Shown here in pieces: positions 51,827 through 60,538 of a DNA stretch of 64,000 bases. Source of the stretch: Salinilacihabitans rarus (lineage in GTDB: Archaea > Halobacteriota > Halobacteria > Halobacteriales > Natrialbaceae); contig NZ_CP100762.1 of assembly GCF_024296665.1 (NCBI RefSeq), positions 3,038,001-3,102,000 on the forward strand. The letters run 5' to 3'. The notes beneath the pieces are model-generated. The model made no database searches and was not told the origin of the DNA. It was given only the letters and a program-made list of their open reading frames with translations. Positions within the stretch are counted from its first letter, which is position 1. The number at the start of each line of letters is the position of its first letter. A program made the translations under genes and the position numbers.

Positions 51827-51990
51827 TCAGCCGGCGACTTCGTAGACGACGGTGACCGTCGCCGTCACGCTCACCGGGCCGGAGTCGACGTCGGTGCCCG
51901 AATCCGCCGCGTCGATGACCTCGCCGACGCGGTCGATGTCGTCGATTTCGACCTCGAAGGTGTGCGTTCGGTGGGTTGCCCGACAAACAT
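51827..51990 (-). pseudogene. possible frameshifted small gene between carA and purH
   Basis: On the minus strand ATG 51990 starts MFVGQPTERT, but a +2 shift at the ACAC of CGCACACC is needed to enter the coding-looking frame TFEVEIDDIDRVGEVI and onward to VYEVAG with stop at 51827-51829. The longer frame has the acidic, alternating composition of real haloarchaeal proteins and no start codon of its own. The repeated dinucleotide AC is a plausible slippage or sequencing-error site. No family is assigned. The rest of 51808-52088 shows no gene. Confidence 0.35.
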
Positions 51991-52088
51991 CACTATTCCA
52001 AGGTAAAACGCCTCTTTGAGTTTCGGCCGGATCGGACGCCGCTCCCGCGAAGATCGAACGAAACAGCCGCTCGTGCCCCGGTTTCGGC

Positions 52089-53807
52089 TCAGTCGTGCCG
52101 GAACGACCGCTGGCCGGTAAACGCCATCGCCACGTCGTGTTCGTCCGCGGCCGCGATCACGTCCTCGTCGTTGACCGAGCCGCCGGGCTGGACGACCGCC
52201 TCGATGCCCGCCTTCGCGGCCTCCTCGATGCCGTCGGGGAACGGGAAGAACGCGTCCGAGGCCATCACGGCCCCCTCGGCGTCCTTGCCTTCCGCGTGCT
52301 CGTCGGCTTTCATCGCCGCCAGCCGGACGGCGTCGACGCGGGAGACCTGTCCCATGCCGATGCCGACCGTCTCGGTTCCCGTCGCGAAGAGGATGCCGTT
52401 CGACTTGACGTGCTTGAGCGTCTGCCACGCGAAGACCATCGTCTCCAGTTGCTCGTCGGTGGGTTCGCGCTCGGTGACGACTTCCAGGTCCTCGACCGAG
52501 AGCGACTGCAGGTCGCGCTCCTGGACGAGGCGGCCGCCGACGATCGGCTTCTCGGTGAATCGCTCCGTCGGTTCGCCGAGTGCTCGCGGCTGGTCGCCGT
52601 CGTCTCGCGGCTCCGCCGCTCGACTGTCCGCGGAACTCCGTTCCGCGCTACTCGCGTCCGAGGCGCTACGCGCCTCGCGACCGACGTCGAGTACCCGCAG
52701 GTTCTCCTTCTCGCACAGCACGTCCAGCGCCTCGTCGGTGTAGCCGGGCGCGACGACGACCTCCTTGAACGAGTCGGTGATCTGTGCGGCCGTCTCGGCG
52801 TCGCACTCGCGGTTCAGCGCGACGATGCCGCCGAAGGCGCTCATCGGGTCCGTCGAGAGCGCCCTCTCGTAGGCCTCGGCGACGGTGTCGGCGGTCGCAC
52901 AGCCCGCGGGGTTGGTGTGCTTGATCACCGCGGCCGCGGGGTCGTCGAACTCCTTGACGAGGTTCAAGGCGCCGTCGGCGTCGTTGTAGTTGTTGTACGA
53001 CAGGGCCTTCGCCCCCTCGTTCAACTGGTCGGCGTGGACGACCGAGGCCTCCTCGCAGGTGTAGTCGGCGTAGACGGCGGCGTTCTGGTGGGGGTTCTCG
53101 CCGTAGCGGAGGGCATCGAGGCGGTCGCTGGAGACCAGCCGGCGTGCAGGGAGGCCGTCGTCGGCCGCGGCGTCGGCGTCGACGGTCACCTCGCCCGCGT
53201 CCAAATCGACGTCGACGGCGCCCTCGGCGAACCACGTCACCGCACGCGGGTACGCGCGGAACTCGCCCTCGTAGAGGACCCGCTCTTTCAGCGTCTCCGT
53301 ATCGTCGCCCTCGTAGACGGGCACCGGCTCCTGGGTGACGATCGGACCGGCGTCGACCTCCTCCTCGATCACGGTCCCGTCGTCGTCGGTCGCGTCCGTG
53401 ACGACGTGGACCGTACAGCCGGTGACGGAGACGCCGGCCGCCAGCGCGTCGCCCCACGCGTCCGTCCCGGGGAACGCGGGCAGCAGCGACGGGTGGACGT
53501 TCAGCGTCGTCGGCGCGGCGTCGAGGAAGGTATCCGAGAGGATGCGCATGTAGCCGTCGAGGCAGACGAGGTCGAACTCGTACCCGTCGAGGGCCGCGAG
53601 CACGCGCTCCTCGTGCTCGCGGCGGTCCGCCCCGTCGCCGAGGGGGACGACCTCGGTCGGAATCCCGCGGTCGGCGGCGGCTTCGAGGACGGGGGCGTCC
53701 TCGCGGTTGGTCAGCACGACCGCGAGTTCCGCCCCGCCCGGCGCGCGGTCGGCGATGTTCAGCAGGTTGCGCCCTCGGTTGCCGGCCAGCCCGGCGATTC
53801 TCGTCAT
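52089..53807 (-). CDS. purH: PurN-like GAR transformylase fused to AICAR transformylase (PurH)
   Basis: A 572-residue fusion for two folate-dependent formyl transfers of purine synthesis. Residues 1-190 are a PurN-type domain (IAGLAGNRGRNLLNIAD, the HPSLLPAFPG motif with its catalytic histidine, and a final DAGPIVTQEPVPV). From about 200 it is the AICAR transformylase part of PurH (LRYGENPHQNAAVYAD, IKHTNPAGCA, SDAFFPFPDGIEEAA, VQPGGSVNDEDVI). The IMP cyclohydrolase part is absent, since archaea use PurO. A low-complexity insert of about 40 residues (about 390-430) with three DNA hairpins interrupts the transformylase. Confidence 0.92.
   Translation of the reverse strand: MTRIAGLAGNRGRNLLNIADRAPGGAELAVVLTNREDAPVLEAAADRGIPTEVVPLGDGADRREHEERVLAALDGYEFDLVCLDGYMRILSDTFLDAAPTTLNVHPSLLPAFPGTDAWGDALAAGVSVTGCTVHVVTDATDDDGTVIEEEVDAGPIVTQEPVPVYEGDDTETLKERVLYEGEFRAYPRAVTWFAEGAVDVDLDAGEVTVDADAAADDGLPARRLVSSDRLDALRYGENPHQNAAVYADYTCEEASVVHADQLNEGAKALSYNNYNDADGALNLVKEFDDPAAAVIKHTNPAGCATADTVAEAYERALSTDPMSAFGGIVALNRECDAETAAQITDSFKEVVVAPGYTDEALDVLCEKENLRVLDVGREARSASDASSAERSSADSRAAEPRDDGDQPRALGEPTERFTEKPIVGGRLVQERDLQSLSVEDLEVVTEREPTDEQLETMVFAWQTLKHVKSNGILFATGTETVGIGMGQVSRVDAVRLAAMKADEHAEGKDAEGAVMASDAFFPFPDGIEEAAKAGIEAVVQPGGSVNDEDVIAAADEHDVAMAFTGQRSFRHD
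52607..52677. repeat. three 3-base-loop palindromes forming an insert in purH
   Basis: GCGGC-TCC-GCCGC (52607-52619), CGCGGAAC-TCC-GTTCCGCG (52629-52647) and CGAGGCGC-TAC-GCGCCTCG (52659-52677) lie in succession. They encode the Ser/Ala/Arg-rich insert of the PurH domain and keep the reading frame. Confidence 0.6.
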
Positions 53808-53877
53808 GGATGAGAGCGCGCCCGCGAGGGGCAAAGGAGTTGCGGTCTCCCGCGCCGAATTATACACGTACGTGGGT

Positions 53878-53917
53878 CATAATCGGCCACATTCGCCGCG
53901 ATTCCGCGACGATTATG
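53878..53917. promoter_or_regulatory. divergent dyad CATAATCG...CGATTATG between purH and purB
   Basis: CATAATCG (53878-53885) is the exact complement of CGATTATG (53910-53917). On each strand CGATTATG is followed within 3-4 bases by CACGT, so each gene has the same oriented element. A TATAATT (minus, 53858-53864) 20 bases beyond serves purH, and CTTTTG (53946-53951) 27 bases before the ATG serves purB. A shared purine-responsive operator is the simplest reading. Confidence 0.5.
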
Positions 53918-53975
53918 CACACACGTGGCGTCCGGATCCGACACGCTTTTGGACGGCCCCGGAGCAGGGTCGACC

Positions 53976-55361
53976 ATGACCGACGCCGACGCGCTGTACG
54001 CCGTCTCGCCGCTCGACGGCCGGTACGGGAGCCGAACCGCGCCGCTGTCGCCGTACGCGAGCGAGGCGGCGCTGATGCGCGCCCGCGTTCGCGTCGAGGT
54101 CGAGTACCTGATCGCGCTCGCCGACCTCGAGGCGACGCCGCTCGAACTCGACCTCGAGGAGCGCGAGCGCCTGCGCGACTGCTACCGGGCGTTCGCCGAG
54201 GAGGACGCCGAACTGATCAAGAAACTCGAAACCGAGGGCCACGGGGAGTTCGAGGCGACGAATCACGACGTGAAGGCCGTCGAGTACTTCGTCCGCCACC
54301 GTCTGCCCGAGGACGGCGACGCCTCGCCGTGGATCCACTTCGGGCTGACGAGCGAGGACGTCAACAACCTCGCCCACCGACTGCTCGTCCGCGGCGCCGT
54401 CGAGGAGGTGCTCCTGCCGGCGCTGTACGAGGTGCGCGACGCGCTCGCCGACATGGCCCGCGAGCACCGCGACGTGGCGATGCTCGCGCGCACCCACGGC
54501 CAGCCCGCGACCCCGACGACGTTCGGCAAGGAGATGGCGGTCTACGCCGCCCGCCTCGGCCGCGCGACGGGCCGGATCCGCGAGGCGACCGACGGCCTGC
54601 GGGGGAAACTCGGCGGCGCCTCCGGCACCTACGCGGCCCACGTCGCGGCCTACCCCGAGGTCGACTGGCCGGCGTTCGCCCGCGAGTTCGTGGCAGGGCT
54701 GGGGCTGGGGTTCGAACCCCTCACCACGCAGGTAAACCCCTGCGACGACCTCGCGGTGCTGTTCGACGCGTTCCGCGGCGCCAACGACGTCCTGCTGGAC
54801 CTCGACCGCGACGTCTGGCTCTACGTCTCCGACCGCTACCTCGGCCAGGAGGCCGTCGAGGGCGAGACGGGGTCGTCGACGATGCCCCACAAGGTCAACC
54901 CGATCGACTTCGAGAACAGCGAGGGCAACCTCTCGAAGGCCAACTCCGATCTGACCTTCCTCGCCGACTACGTCACCACCTCGCGGCTCCAGCGCGACCT
55001 CTCCGACTCGACGGTCAAACGGAACGTCGGGGCGGCGTTCGCTCACTGCCTGATCGGCTACACGAAGACCGCCGCGGGTCTCGAGACGGTCGTCCCGAAC
55101 GAGGCCGTCATGCGCGACGACCTCGAGAACACCCCCGAGATCATCGGCGAGGCCGTCCAGACGATCCTTCGCCGCGAGGGCCACGAGGACGCCTACGAGC
55201 GCGTGAAGGCGCTGAGCCGCGGTCGGGACGTCACCCTCGCGGACTTCCGCGACCTGTTCGACGACCTCGACGTCCCCGAGGACGTACGCGAGGAACTGCG
55301 CGCGCTCGCCCCCGGGACGTACACCGGCGTCGCCGGCGCGCTGGTCGACGAACTGGAGTGA
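53976..55361 (+). CDS. purB: adenylosuccinate lyase
   Basis: A 461-residue lyase acting twice in purine synthesis, releasing fumarate from SAICAR and adenylosuccinate. The superfamily signature is GSSTMPHKVNP (299-309), with the catalytic histidine region in ARTHGQPATPTTFGKE and the early YAVSPLDGRYGSRT. Length and order match the bacterial/archaeal enzyme. ATG 53976 is selected by the CTTTTG box; upstream in-frame ATG 53925 lies in promoter DNA. It is divergent from purH, with a shared dyad. Confidence 0.96.
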   Translation: MTDADALYAVSPLDGRYGSRTAPLSPYASEAALMRARVRVEVEYLIALADLEATPLELDLEERERLRDCYRAFAEEDAELIKKLETEGHGEFEATNHDVKAVEYFVRHRLPEDGDASPWIHFGLTSEDVNNLAHRLLVRGAVEEVLLPALYEVRDALADMAREHRDVAMLARTHGQPATPTTFGKEMAVYAARLGRATGRIREATDGLRGKLGGASGTYAAHVAAYPEVDWPAFAREFVAGLGLGFEPLTTQVNPCDDLAVLFDAFRGANDVLLDLDRDVWLYVSDRYLGQEAVEGETGSSTMPHKVNPIDFENSEGNLSKANSDLTFLADYVTTSRLQRDLSDSTVKRNVGAAFAHCLIGYTKTAAGLETVVPNEAVMRDDLENTPEIIGEAVQTILRREGHEDAYERVKALSRGRDVTLADFRDLFDDLDVPEDVREELRALAPGTYTGVAGALVDELE

Positions 55362-55409
55362 GCCCGCGACCACCGACACTTATTATCGTTCGCTGAAGAG
55401 TTACCGGCG

Positions 55410-55637
55410 ATGAGCCCTGACGAGTCCCTCCACGACGAGCACGGCTGCCCGAAGTGCGGCCACGAGGAGACCGAGACCGACAGCATCGCCACCTCCGGCA
55501 CCGGTCTGACGAAGTTCATGGACGTCCAGAACCGGAAGTTCACGGTCGTCACCTGCACCAACTGCGGCTACTCGGAGCTGTACCGCGAGACCGGGTCGGC
55601 CGCGAGCGACGTCGCGGACTTCTTCCTCGGCGGCTGA
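55410..55637 (+). CDS. small zinc-ribbon nucleic-acid-binding protein (COG3478-like)
   Basis: A 75-residue protein with two CxxC knuckles, CPKC (about 13-16) and CTNC (about 49-52), separated by a block (TSGTGLTKFMDVQNRKFTVV) I recall from the YpzJ/COG3478 group. The acidic tail ends DFFLGG. Function unknown. It lies 48 bases after purB on the same strand, with TTATTATCG at 55381-55389 as a likely own promoter. Confidence 0.85.
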   Translation: MSPDESLHDEHGCPKCGHEETETDSIATSGTGLTKFMDVQNRKFTVVTCTNCGYSELYRETGSAASDVADFFLGG

Positions 55638-55655
55638 TCGGGGTCGCCGCCGGAC

Positions 55656-56786
55656 TCACTCCCGACCGACGAGCGCCGACAGCGACTCCGCCAGCGCCGC
55701 GGCCGCCCGTTCGACGTCCCCGGTCCGGACGTACTCCCGCGGCGCGTGGGCCACGGCGCCCTCCTCGTCGGCCAGCACGCCGGGCCCGAAGACGACCGTC
55801 GGCGCGTGTGCCGCGAAGTACGACGCCTCCGTCGCCGCGGCGAACGGCCGGATCTCGCCGCTCGACGCCGCGGCGAGGGTCCGCGCCAGCGGGTCGTCGG
55901 CGTCGGTTTCCCACGCTTCGAGGAACGGCGTCGGCCGCTCGGCGAACGAGAACGCGACGTCGACGTCCCCGGGGACCGCCTCGCGGAGGTGCTCGCGCAG
56001 CGACGCGCGGAAGCCGTCGGCGGTCTCCGGCGGGACGCTCCGGCGGTCGATCGTCAGCCGACAGTCGGCGGGCACCTGGTTCGTCGCCGTCCCGCCCTCG
56101 ACGACCGTCGGCGTGAGCGTCGCCGCGCCGAGGTCGGAGTGGGCGGGCGGCGCGTCGGGGCGGTCATCGAACGTCTTCAACGCGGCGAGGACGTCCCCGA
56201 GCGCCGCGACCGCGTTCGTCCCCGACGCCGGCGCCGCGGCGTGGGCGTTCGCCCCGGTGAGGGTGATCGTCCCCTCGAACCGCCCCTTCGCGGCCGCGCA
56301 GACGTCGAGGCCGGTCGGCTCGCCGACGATCACGCCGTCGGCGTCCCGCACGGGCGAGTCGGGGTCCGAGACGAGCGCGTGGGCGCCGGTCGAGAGTAAC
56401 TCCTCGTCGGGGGTGACCGCGAGCGTCAGCCGTCCCGCGCCGGGATCGACCGCGAGAAACGCCGCGAGCAACGCGGCCAGCGGCCCCTTCGCGTCGCAGG
56501 CGCCCCGGCCGCGGATCACGTCGCCGTCGCGCTCGAACGGGACGTGCGGGGAGACGGTGTCGACGTGGGTGTTCAACACGACGTGACCTCCCTCGGGATC
56601 GGCGGCGCCGCGGCTCGCGAGGACGTTCCCCGCCTCGTCCACGCGGGCCGCGACGCCGCGGGCTTCGAGCGTTTCGCGAAGGTACGCCCGCATCGGCTCG
56701 ACCTCCTCGTTCGAGGCGCGGCGGACGGCCTCTTCGAGGAACGCGATCGGATCGAAGCCGTCCGGGGAGCGGGACGCACCCGTCAC
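55656..56786 (-). CDS. dapE: succinyl-diaminopimelate desuccinylase (M20 family)
   Basis: A 376-residue zinc hydrolase that removes succinate from N-succinyl-LL-diaminopimelate. The metal motif is LNTHVDTVSPHVPF, then RGACDAKGPLAALLAAFLA and TPDEELLSTGA, and the lid domain contains NAHAAAPASGTNAVAAL. M20 members also include ArgE and carboxypeptidase G2, but the position as last gene of a complete DAP operon fixes the function. The GTG start at 56786 overlaps the dapF stop by 4 bases. Confidence 0.9.
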   Translation of the reverse strand: MTGASRSPDGFDPIAFLEEAVRRASNEEVEPMRAYLRETLEARGVAARVDEAGNVLASRGAADPEGGHVVLNTHVDTVSPHVPFERDGDVIRGRGACDAKGPLAALLAAFLAVDPGAGRLTLAVTPDEELLSTGAHALVSDPDSPVRDADGVIVGEPTGLDVCAAAKGRFEGTITLTGANAHAAAPASGTNAVAALGDVLAALKTFDDRPDAPPAHSDLGAATLTPTVVEGGTATNQVPADCRLTIDRRSVPPETADGFRASLREHLREAVPGDVDVAFSFAERPTPFLEAWETDADDPLARTLAAASSGEIRPFAAATEASYFAAHAPTVVFGPGVLADEEGAVAHAPREYVRTGDVERAAAALAESLSALVGRE

Positions 56787-57652
56787 GGCTCCCTCGTCCC
56801 CGACCCCGCACTCGCGGGCGCCAGTTCGCCGTCGAACTCGCGCTCGACGGCGCCCGACAGCCACACCTCGCCGTCGCCCTCGCCCTCGCGCCCGCCGTCG
56901 ACGAACCGGATCGCGAGGTCGCCGCCGGGCGGCCGGACCGAAATCGCGTCGGCGTCGGTCAGCCCCAGACGGCGCGCGACGGCGGCGACGGCGACCGCGC
57001 CGGTGCCGCAGGCATCGGTCTCGCCCTCGACGCCGCGCTCGAACGTCCGCTGGCGGAAGCCGTCGCCGTCGGGACTCGCGAGCGTCACGTTCGTCCCCCG
57101 CGGGAAGGCGTCGGCGCGACGCACCGGCGGCGCGACGGCTCCGAGGGCGACCGCGTCCACGTCCTCGACGAACGCGACCGCGTGCGGGACGCCCGTGTTC
57201 AGGGCCGTGACCTCCAGCCCCGCTATCTCCCGCTCGACCACCGGTTCGGCGGCGTCGACTGGCACCTCCCGCGGAGCGAACGTCGGTGCGCCCATCTCGA
57301 CGGCGACCCCCTCGTCCGTCCGGCGCGCGCGTCGCGCACCGGCCTCGGTGTCGACGACGACCTCGTCGCCCCCCGTCCGCTCCATCGCCCACGCGGCGGC
57401 ACAGCGCGCGCCGTTGCCGCACATCGGCGCCGTCCCGCCGTCGGGCTGGACGAGGGTCATTCCGACACGCGGCGTTCCGTCGCCCGCCGGGTCGAGGTCG
57501 AGAAACAGGATCCCGTCGGCGCCGACGCCCGACTCCGGGTCGCACTCGCGGACCGCGAGCGCCGACCGGTCGCCGACGGCCGCCGCGGCGTCGACGAGCA
57601 GGAAGTCGTTGCCGGTCCCGTGGTACTTCTCGAAGGGGACGGTCGCGGTCAT
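56783..57652 (-). CDS. dapF: diaminopimelate epimerase
   Basis: A 289-residue epimerase converting LL- to meso-diaminopimelate. The two catalytic cysteines are visible in APMCGNGARCAAAW and TDACGTGAVAVAAVA, each in one half of the pseudo-symmetric fold; FEKYHGTGNDFLLVD opens the first half. A charged EGEGDGE loop near the end is haloarchaeal. It overlaps lysA and dapE by 4 bases on either side. Confidence 0.95.
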   Translation of the reverse strand: MTATVPFEKYHGTGNDFLLVDAAAAVGDRSALAVRECDPESGVGADGILFLDLDPAGDGTPRVGMTLVQPDGGTAPMCGNGARCAAAWAMERTGGDEVVVDTEAGARRARRTDEGVAVEMGAPTFAPREVPVDAAEPVVEREIAGLEVTALNTGVPHAVAFVEDVDAVALGAVAPPVRRADAFPRGTNVTLASPDGDGFRQRTFERGVEGETDACGTGAVAVAAVARRLGLTDADAISVRPPGGDLAIRFVDGGREGEGDGEVWLSGAVEREFDGELAPASAGSGTREP

Positions 57653-58944
57653 CGGGGCACCTCCCCGTACGGGTCGGCCGGGTCGGCGTCGGCCTCCCGC
57701 TCGACGCGTGTCACGTCCGCGACCGTCTCGCGGCGCCGCGAGAGCCGCGCCTCGCCGCCGTCGACGACCGCTGACGCCGGCCGCGGCCGGGAGTTGTACC
57801 GGCTGGCCATCTCGTAGCCGTAGGCCCCGGCGTTGCCCAGCGCGAGGACGTCCCCGCGCTCGCTCGCCGGAAGGTCGCGGTCCTCGCAGAAGACGTCCGA
57901 ACTCTCGCAGATGGGGCCCGCGACGGTCTGGGCGCGCTCGGCGCGGCCGTCGGCGTCGGCCGCGAGATTTCGAATCGGATGGTAGGCGTCGTACATCGCC
58001 GGCCGGAGCAGGGTCGTCATCCCCGCGTCGACGCCGACGACGGTCGTTCCGGACGCTTCCTTGACGGTGTTGACCCGGGTGAGGAGGACCCCCGCGTCGG
58101 CGACGAGGTAGCGGCCGGGTTCGATCGTCAGGCGGGCGTCGACCTCGCCCAGCGCCTCCCGGGTCGCCGCCCCGACCGCCGCGAGGTCGAGCGGCGCCTC
58201 GTCCTCGCGGTAGGGGACGCCGAAGCCGCCGCCGACGTCGACGAACTCGAGGGGGCCGACGGCCGCCGTCGCGCGTCCGGCGAGGTCGCCCATCCGCGCG
58301 AGGAACTCGCGGTGGGCGTCGAGGTCGTCGGCCGAGACGCCGGAGCCGACGTGGGCGTGGATCCCGACGATGTCGAAGCCACGGTCGGCGGCGGCTTCCA
58401 GGGTCGCGACGGCCCGCTCGGCGGGGACGCCGAACTTCGCGTCGGCGCCCGTGCGGACCTTCTCGTGGTGGCCCGCGCCGACGCCGGGGTTCACCCGCAG
58501 GCAGAGTCGGCCGTCGTAGCCGCGGGCCGCGAGGCGGTCGACCGTGTCGGCCGACCCCGCGGTGACGGTCAGCCCGGGGTGGTCGGCCCACGCCTCGACG
58601 ATCCAGTCGAGGTCCGCCGCGGGCGGGTTGACCGGCGTGTACTGCACCCGGTCGCCGCCGGCACCGGCCGCGAGCGCGCGGCCGACCTCGCCGGCGGCGG
58701 CGCACTCGATCCCCGCGCCCTCGTCGAGCAGCGTTTCGAGGACGTCCCCCAGCGCGTTCGCCTTCGCGGCGTACGCGATTTCTGCGTCGGGGAAGGCGGC
58801 GGCGAGGCGGCGGTAGTTCTCGCGGACGCGGTCGAGGTCGAGGACGTACAGCGGCGTCCCGTACTCGGCCGCGAGGTCGCGGAGCGCGGCCGCGTCCCAG
58901 TCGGCGAGGCGGCGGACGGGCGAGTTCCCCGGGTCGACGCTCAC
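57649..58944 (-). CDS. lysA: diaminopimelate decarboxylase
   Basis: A 431-residue PLP enzyme of fold type III giving lysine from meso-DAP. PLP binds the lysine of AYAAKANALG (K61); IHAHVGSGV, DVGGGFGVPY and the substrate region GPICESSDVFCED (with the second active-site cysteine from a neighbouring subunit) are all intact. It sits between dapD and dapF rather than at the operon end, with 4-base overlaps. Confidence 0.96.
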   Translation of the reverse strand: MSVDPGNSPVRRLADWDAAALRDLAAEYGTPLYVLDLDRVRENYRRLAAAFPDAEIAYAAKANALGDVLETLLDEGAGIECAAAGEVGRALAAGAGGDRVQYTPVNPPAADLDWIVEAWADHPGLTVTAGSADTVDRLAARGYDGRLCLRVNPGVGAGHHEKVRTGADAKFGVPAERAVATLEAAADRGFDIVGIHAHVGSGVSADDLDAHREFLARMGDLAGRATAAVGPLEFVDVGGGFGVPYREDEAPLDLAAVGAATREALGEVDARLTIEPGRYLVADAGVLLTRVNTVKEASGTTVVGVDAGMTTLLRPAMYDAYHPIRNLAADADGRAERAQTVAGPICESSDVFCEDRDLPASERGDVLALGNAGAYGYEMASRYNSRPRPASAVVDGGEARLSRRRETVADVTRVEREADADPADPYGEVPR

Positions 58945-59777
58945 TCCCTGAGCACCTCCTCGCGCTCGGTCGCGTCGAGGGTGCGGTCCTCGAGGGCGGT
59001 GGCGACGACGGCGGGCTTGTACGCGCCGCCGTCGAAGAGGTCGTGGTCGCCGACCGAGGACTCGACGAACCGGGTGAACGCCCGCCGCTCCGGCGGCAGG
59101 CGGCCGTAGCGCACCTCCTCGTCGACGAGGTCGTAGACGGGGATGCGCGGGGTCAGCAGGGTGTTCTCGCCGACGACGCTGTCCTCGCCGACGACGAACC
59201 CCGAGGTGACGCGACAGCCCGCGCCGAGCGAGACGCCGTCCTCGATCACGACCGGGGCGTCCTCGACGGGTTCGAGCACGCCGCCGATCAGCGTGTTGGC
59301 CCCCAGTTTGACGTTCTCGCCGATCTGGGCACAGGAGCCGACGGTGTCACAGGAGTCGACGAGCGTCCCGTCGCCGACGTGGGCGCCGACGTTGACGAAC
59401 GCGGGGCTCATCAGGATGCAGTTCGCGCCGACGTGTGCGCCGCGGCGGACGACGGTGCCGTCGGGCGTGTTCCGCGTGCCGCGTTCGCCCCAGTCGCCCG
59501 TCGCCGCCAGCGGGAGCACGTCGTTGTACGCGACGCCGCCGTACTCGCGGGTCTCGGCCCGCCGGAGGCCGAAGTTCAGGAGGATGCCCCGCTTGACCCA
59601 CTCGTTTGCGACCCACTCGCCGCCCTCGCGCTCGGCCGCACGGACCGCGCCGGCTTCGAGCGCGTCGAGGAACGCGTCGAGGGTCGCGCGCTCGGCCTCG
59701 CCGGCCGAGTCGGCGTCGACCTCGTCGTTCTCGTAGCGACGCCACAGTTCCGTCACGTCCCGTTCGAGCGCGGTCAC
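58941..59777 (-). CDS. dapD: tetrahydrodipicolinate N-succinyltransferase
   Basis: A 278-residue acyltransferase of the left-handed beta-helix fold. The helical N terminus (about 1-100) precedes hexapeptide repeats visible as VGAHVGDGTLVDSCDTVGSCAQIGEN and IEDGVSLGAGCRVTSGF. Family members use succinyl-CoA; some archaeal homologues use acetyl-CoA, but the co-located dapE supports succinyl here. Both ends overlap neighbours by 4 bases. Confidence 0.94.
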   Translation of the reverse strand: MTALERDVTELWRRYENDEVDADSAGEAERATLDAFLDALEAGAVRAAEREGGEWVANEWVKRGILLNFGLRRAETREYGGVAYNDVLPLAATGDWGERGTRNTPDGTVVRRGAHVGANCILMSPAFVNVGAHVGDGTLVDSCDTVGSCAQIGENVKLGANTLIGGVLEPVEDAPVVIEDGVSLGAGCRVTSGFVVGEDSVVGENTLLTPRIPVYDLVDEEVRYGRLPPERRAFTRFVESSVGDHDLFDGGAYKPAVVATALEDRTLDATEREEVLRE

Positions 59778-60538
59778 GCGATCACCTCCGCGAAGTCGTA
59801 CCGGCCGGGCGTCCGTCCCGCGATCCAGACCGCCGCGTCGACCGCGCCGGCGGCGAAGACGCCGCGGTCCTCGGCGCGGTGGGCGAGTCGCACCTCCTCG
59901 TGGTTGCCCGCGATGCGCACCTCGTGTTCGCCGGTGACGTCGCCCGCGCGCAGCGCGTGGACGCCGATCTCGCCGGCCTCGCGGGGCCGGTCGCCCTCGC
60001 GGCCGTGGGTCCGGCCCGCGAACTCCCCGCTGGCCTCGATCTCTTCCAGCAGGCGGTTCGCCGTCCCGCTCGGGGCGTCGCGCTTCCGGGCGTGGTGGGC
60101 CTCGACGAGTTCGACGTCGTAGCCCGGTAGCTGTCGAACCGCGTCGCCGACGACGTTCACGAGCGCCTGCACTCCGCGAGCGAAGTTCGGCGCGTGCAAC
60201 ACCGGCACCCGCTCGCTCGCCTCGCGGAGTCGGGCCCGCTCGTCCTCGTCGAAGCCGGTCGTCCCGGTGACGAACGCGACGCCCGCGTTCGCGCAGGCGT
60301 CGGCGTACTCGACGGCCGAGGACGGCCCCGTGAAGTCGATCACGGCGTCCGGGTCGCGCTCGTCGAGCAGCGGGCCGAACTCGGGGGCGGACTCGATCGC
60401 GACGCCCGCGACCGCCTCCTCGTCGGGGTCGCGGTTTACCGCGACGACGACCTCACAGTCCGCTCGCTCGCGTGCGGTCGCGAGGACGTCCCGGCCCATC
60501 CGGCCGGTCGCGCCGGTGACGCCGAGGCGGACCGTCAT
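59774..60538 (-). CDS. dapB: 4-hydroxy-tetrahydrodipicolinate reductase
   Basis: A 254-residue NAD(P)H reductase. The nucleotide loop is GVTGATGRMG at the N terminus, and the substrate/catalytic motif EAHHARKRDAPSGTA is complete. GTTGFDEDERARL and FARGVQALVNVV are the other usual blocks. Overlaps dapA and dapD by 4 bases. Confidence 0.96.
   Translation of the reverse strand: MTVRLGVTGATGRMGRDVLATARERADCEVVVAVNRDPDEEAVAGVAIESAPEFGPLLDERDPDAVIDFTGPSSAVEYADACANAGVAFVTGTTGFDEDERARLREASERVPVLHAPNFARGVQALVNVVGDAVRQLPGYDVELVEAHHARKRDAPSGTANRLLEEIEASGEFAGRTHGREGDRPREAGEIGVHALRAGDVTGEHEVRIAGNHEEVRLAHRAEDRGVFAAGAVDAAVWIAGRTPGRYDFAEVIA

Noticed and set aside
54707-54720. GGGGTTCGAACCCC, which looks like a tRNA T-arm
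   Set aside because: It lies inside purB in frame, and no acceptor, D or anticodon stems flank it.
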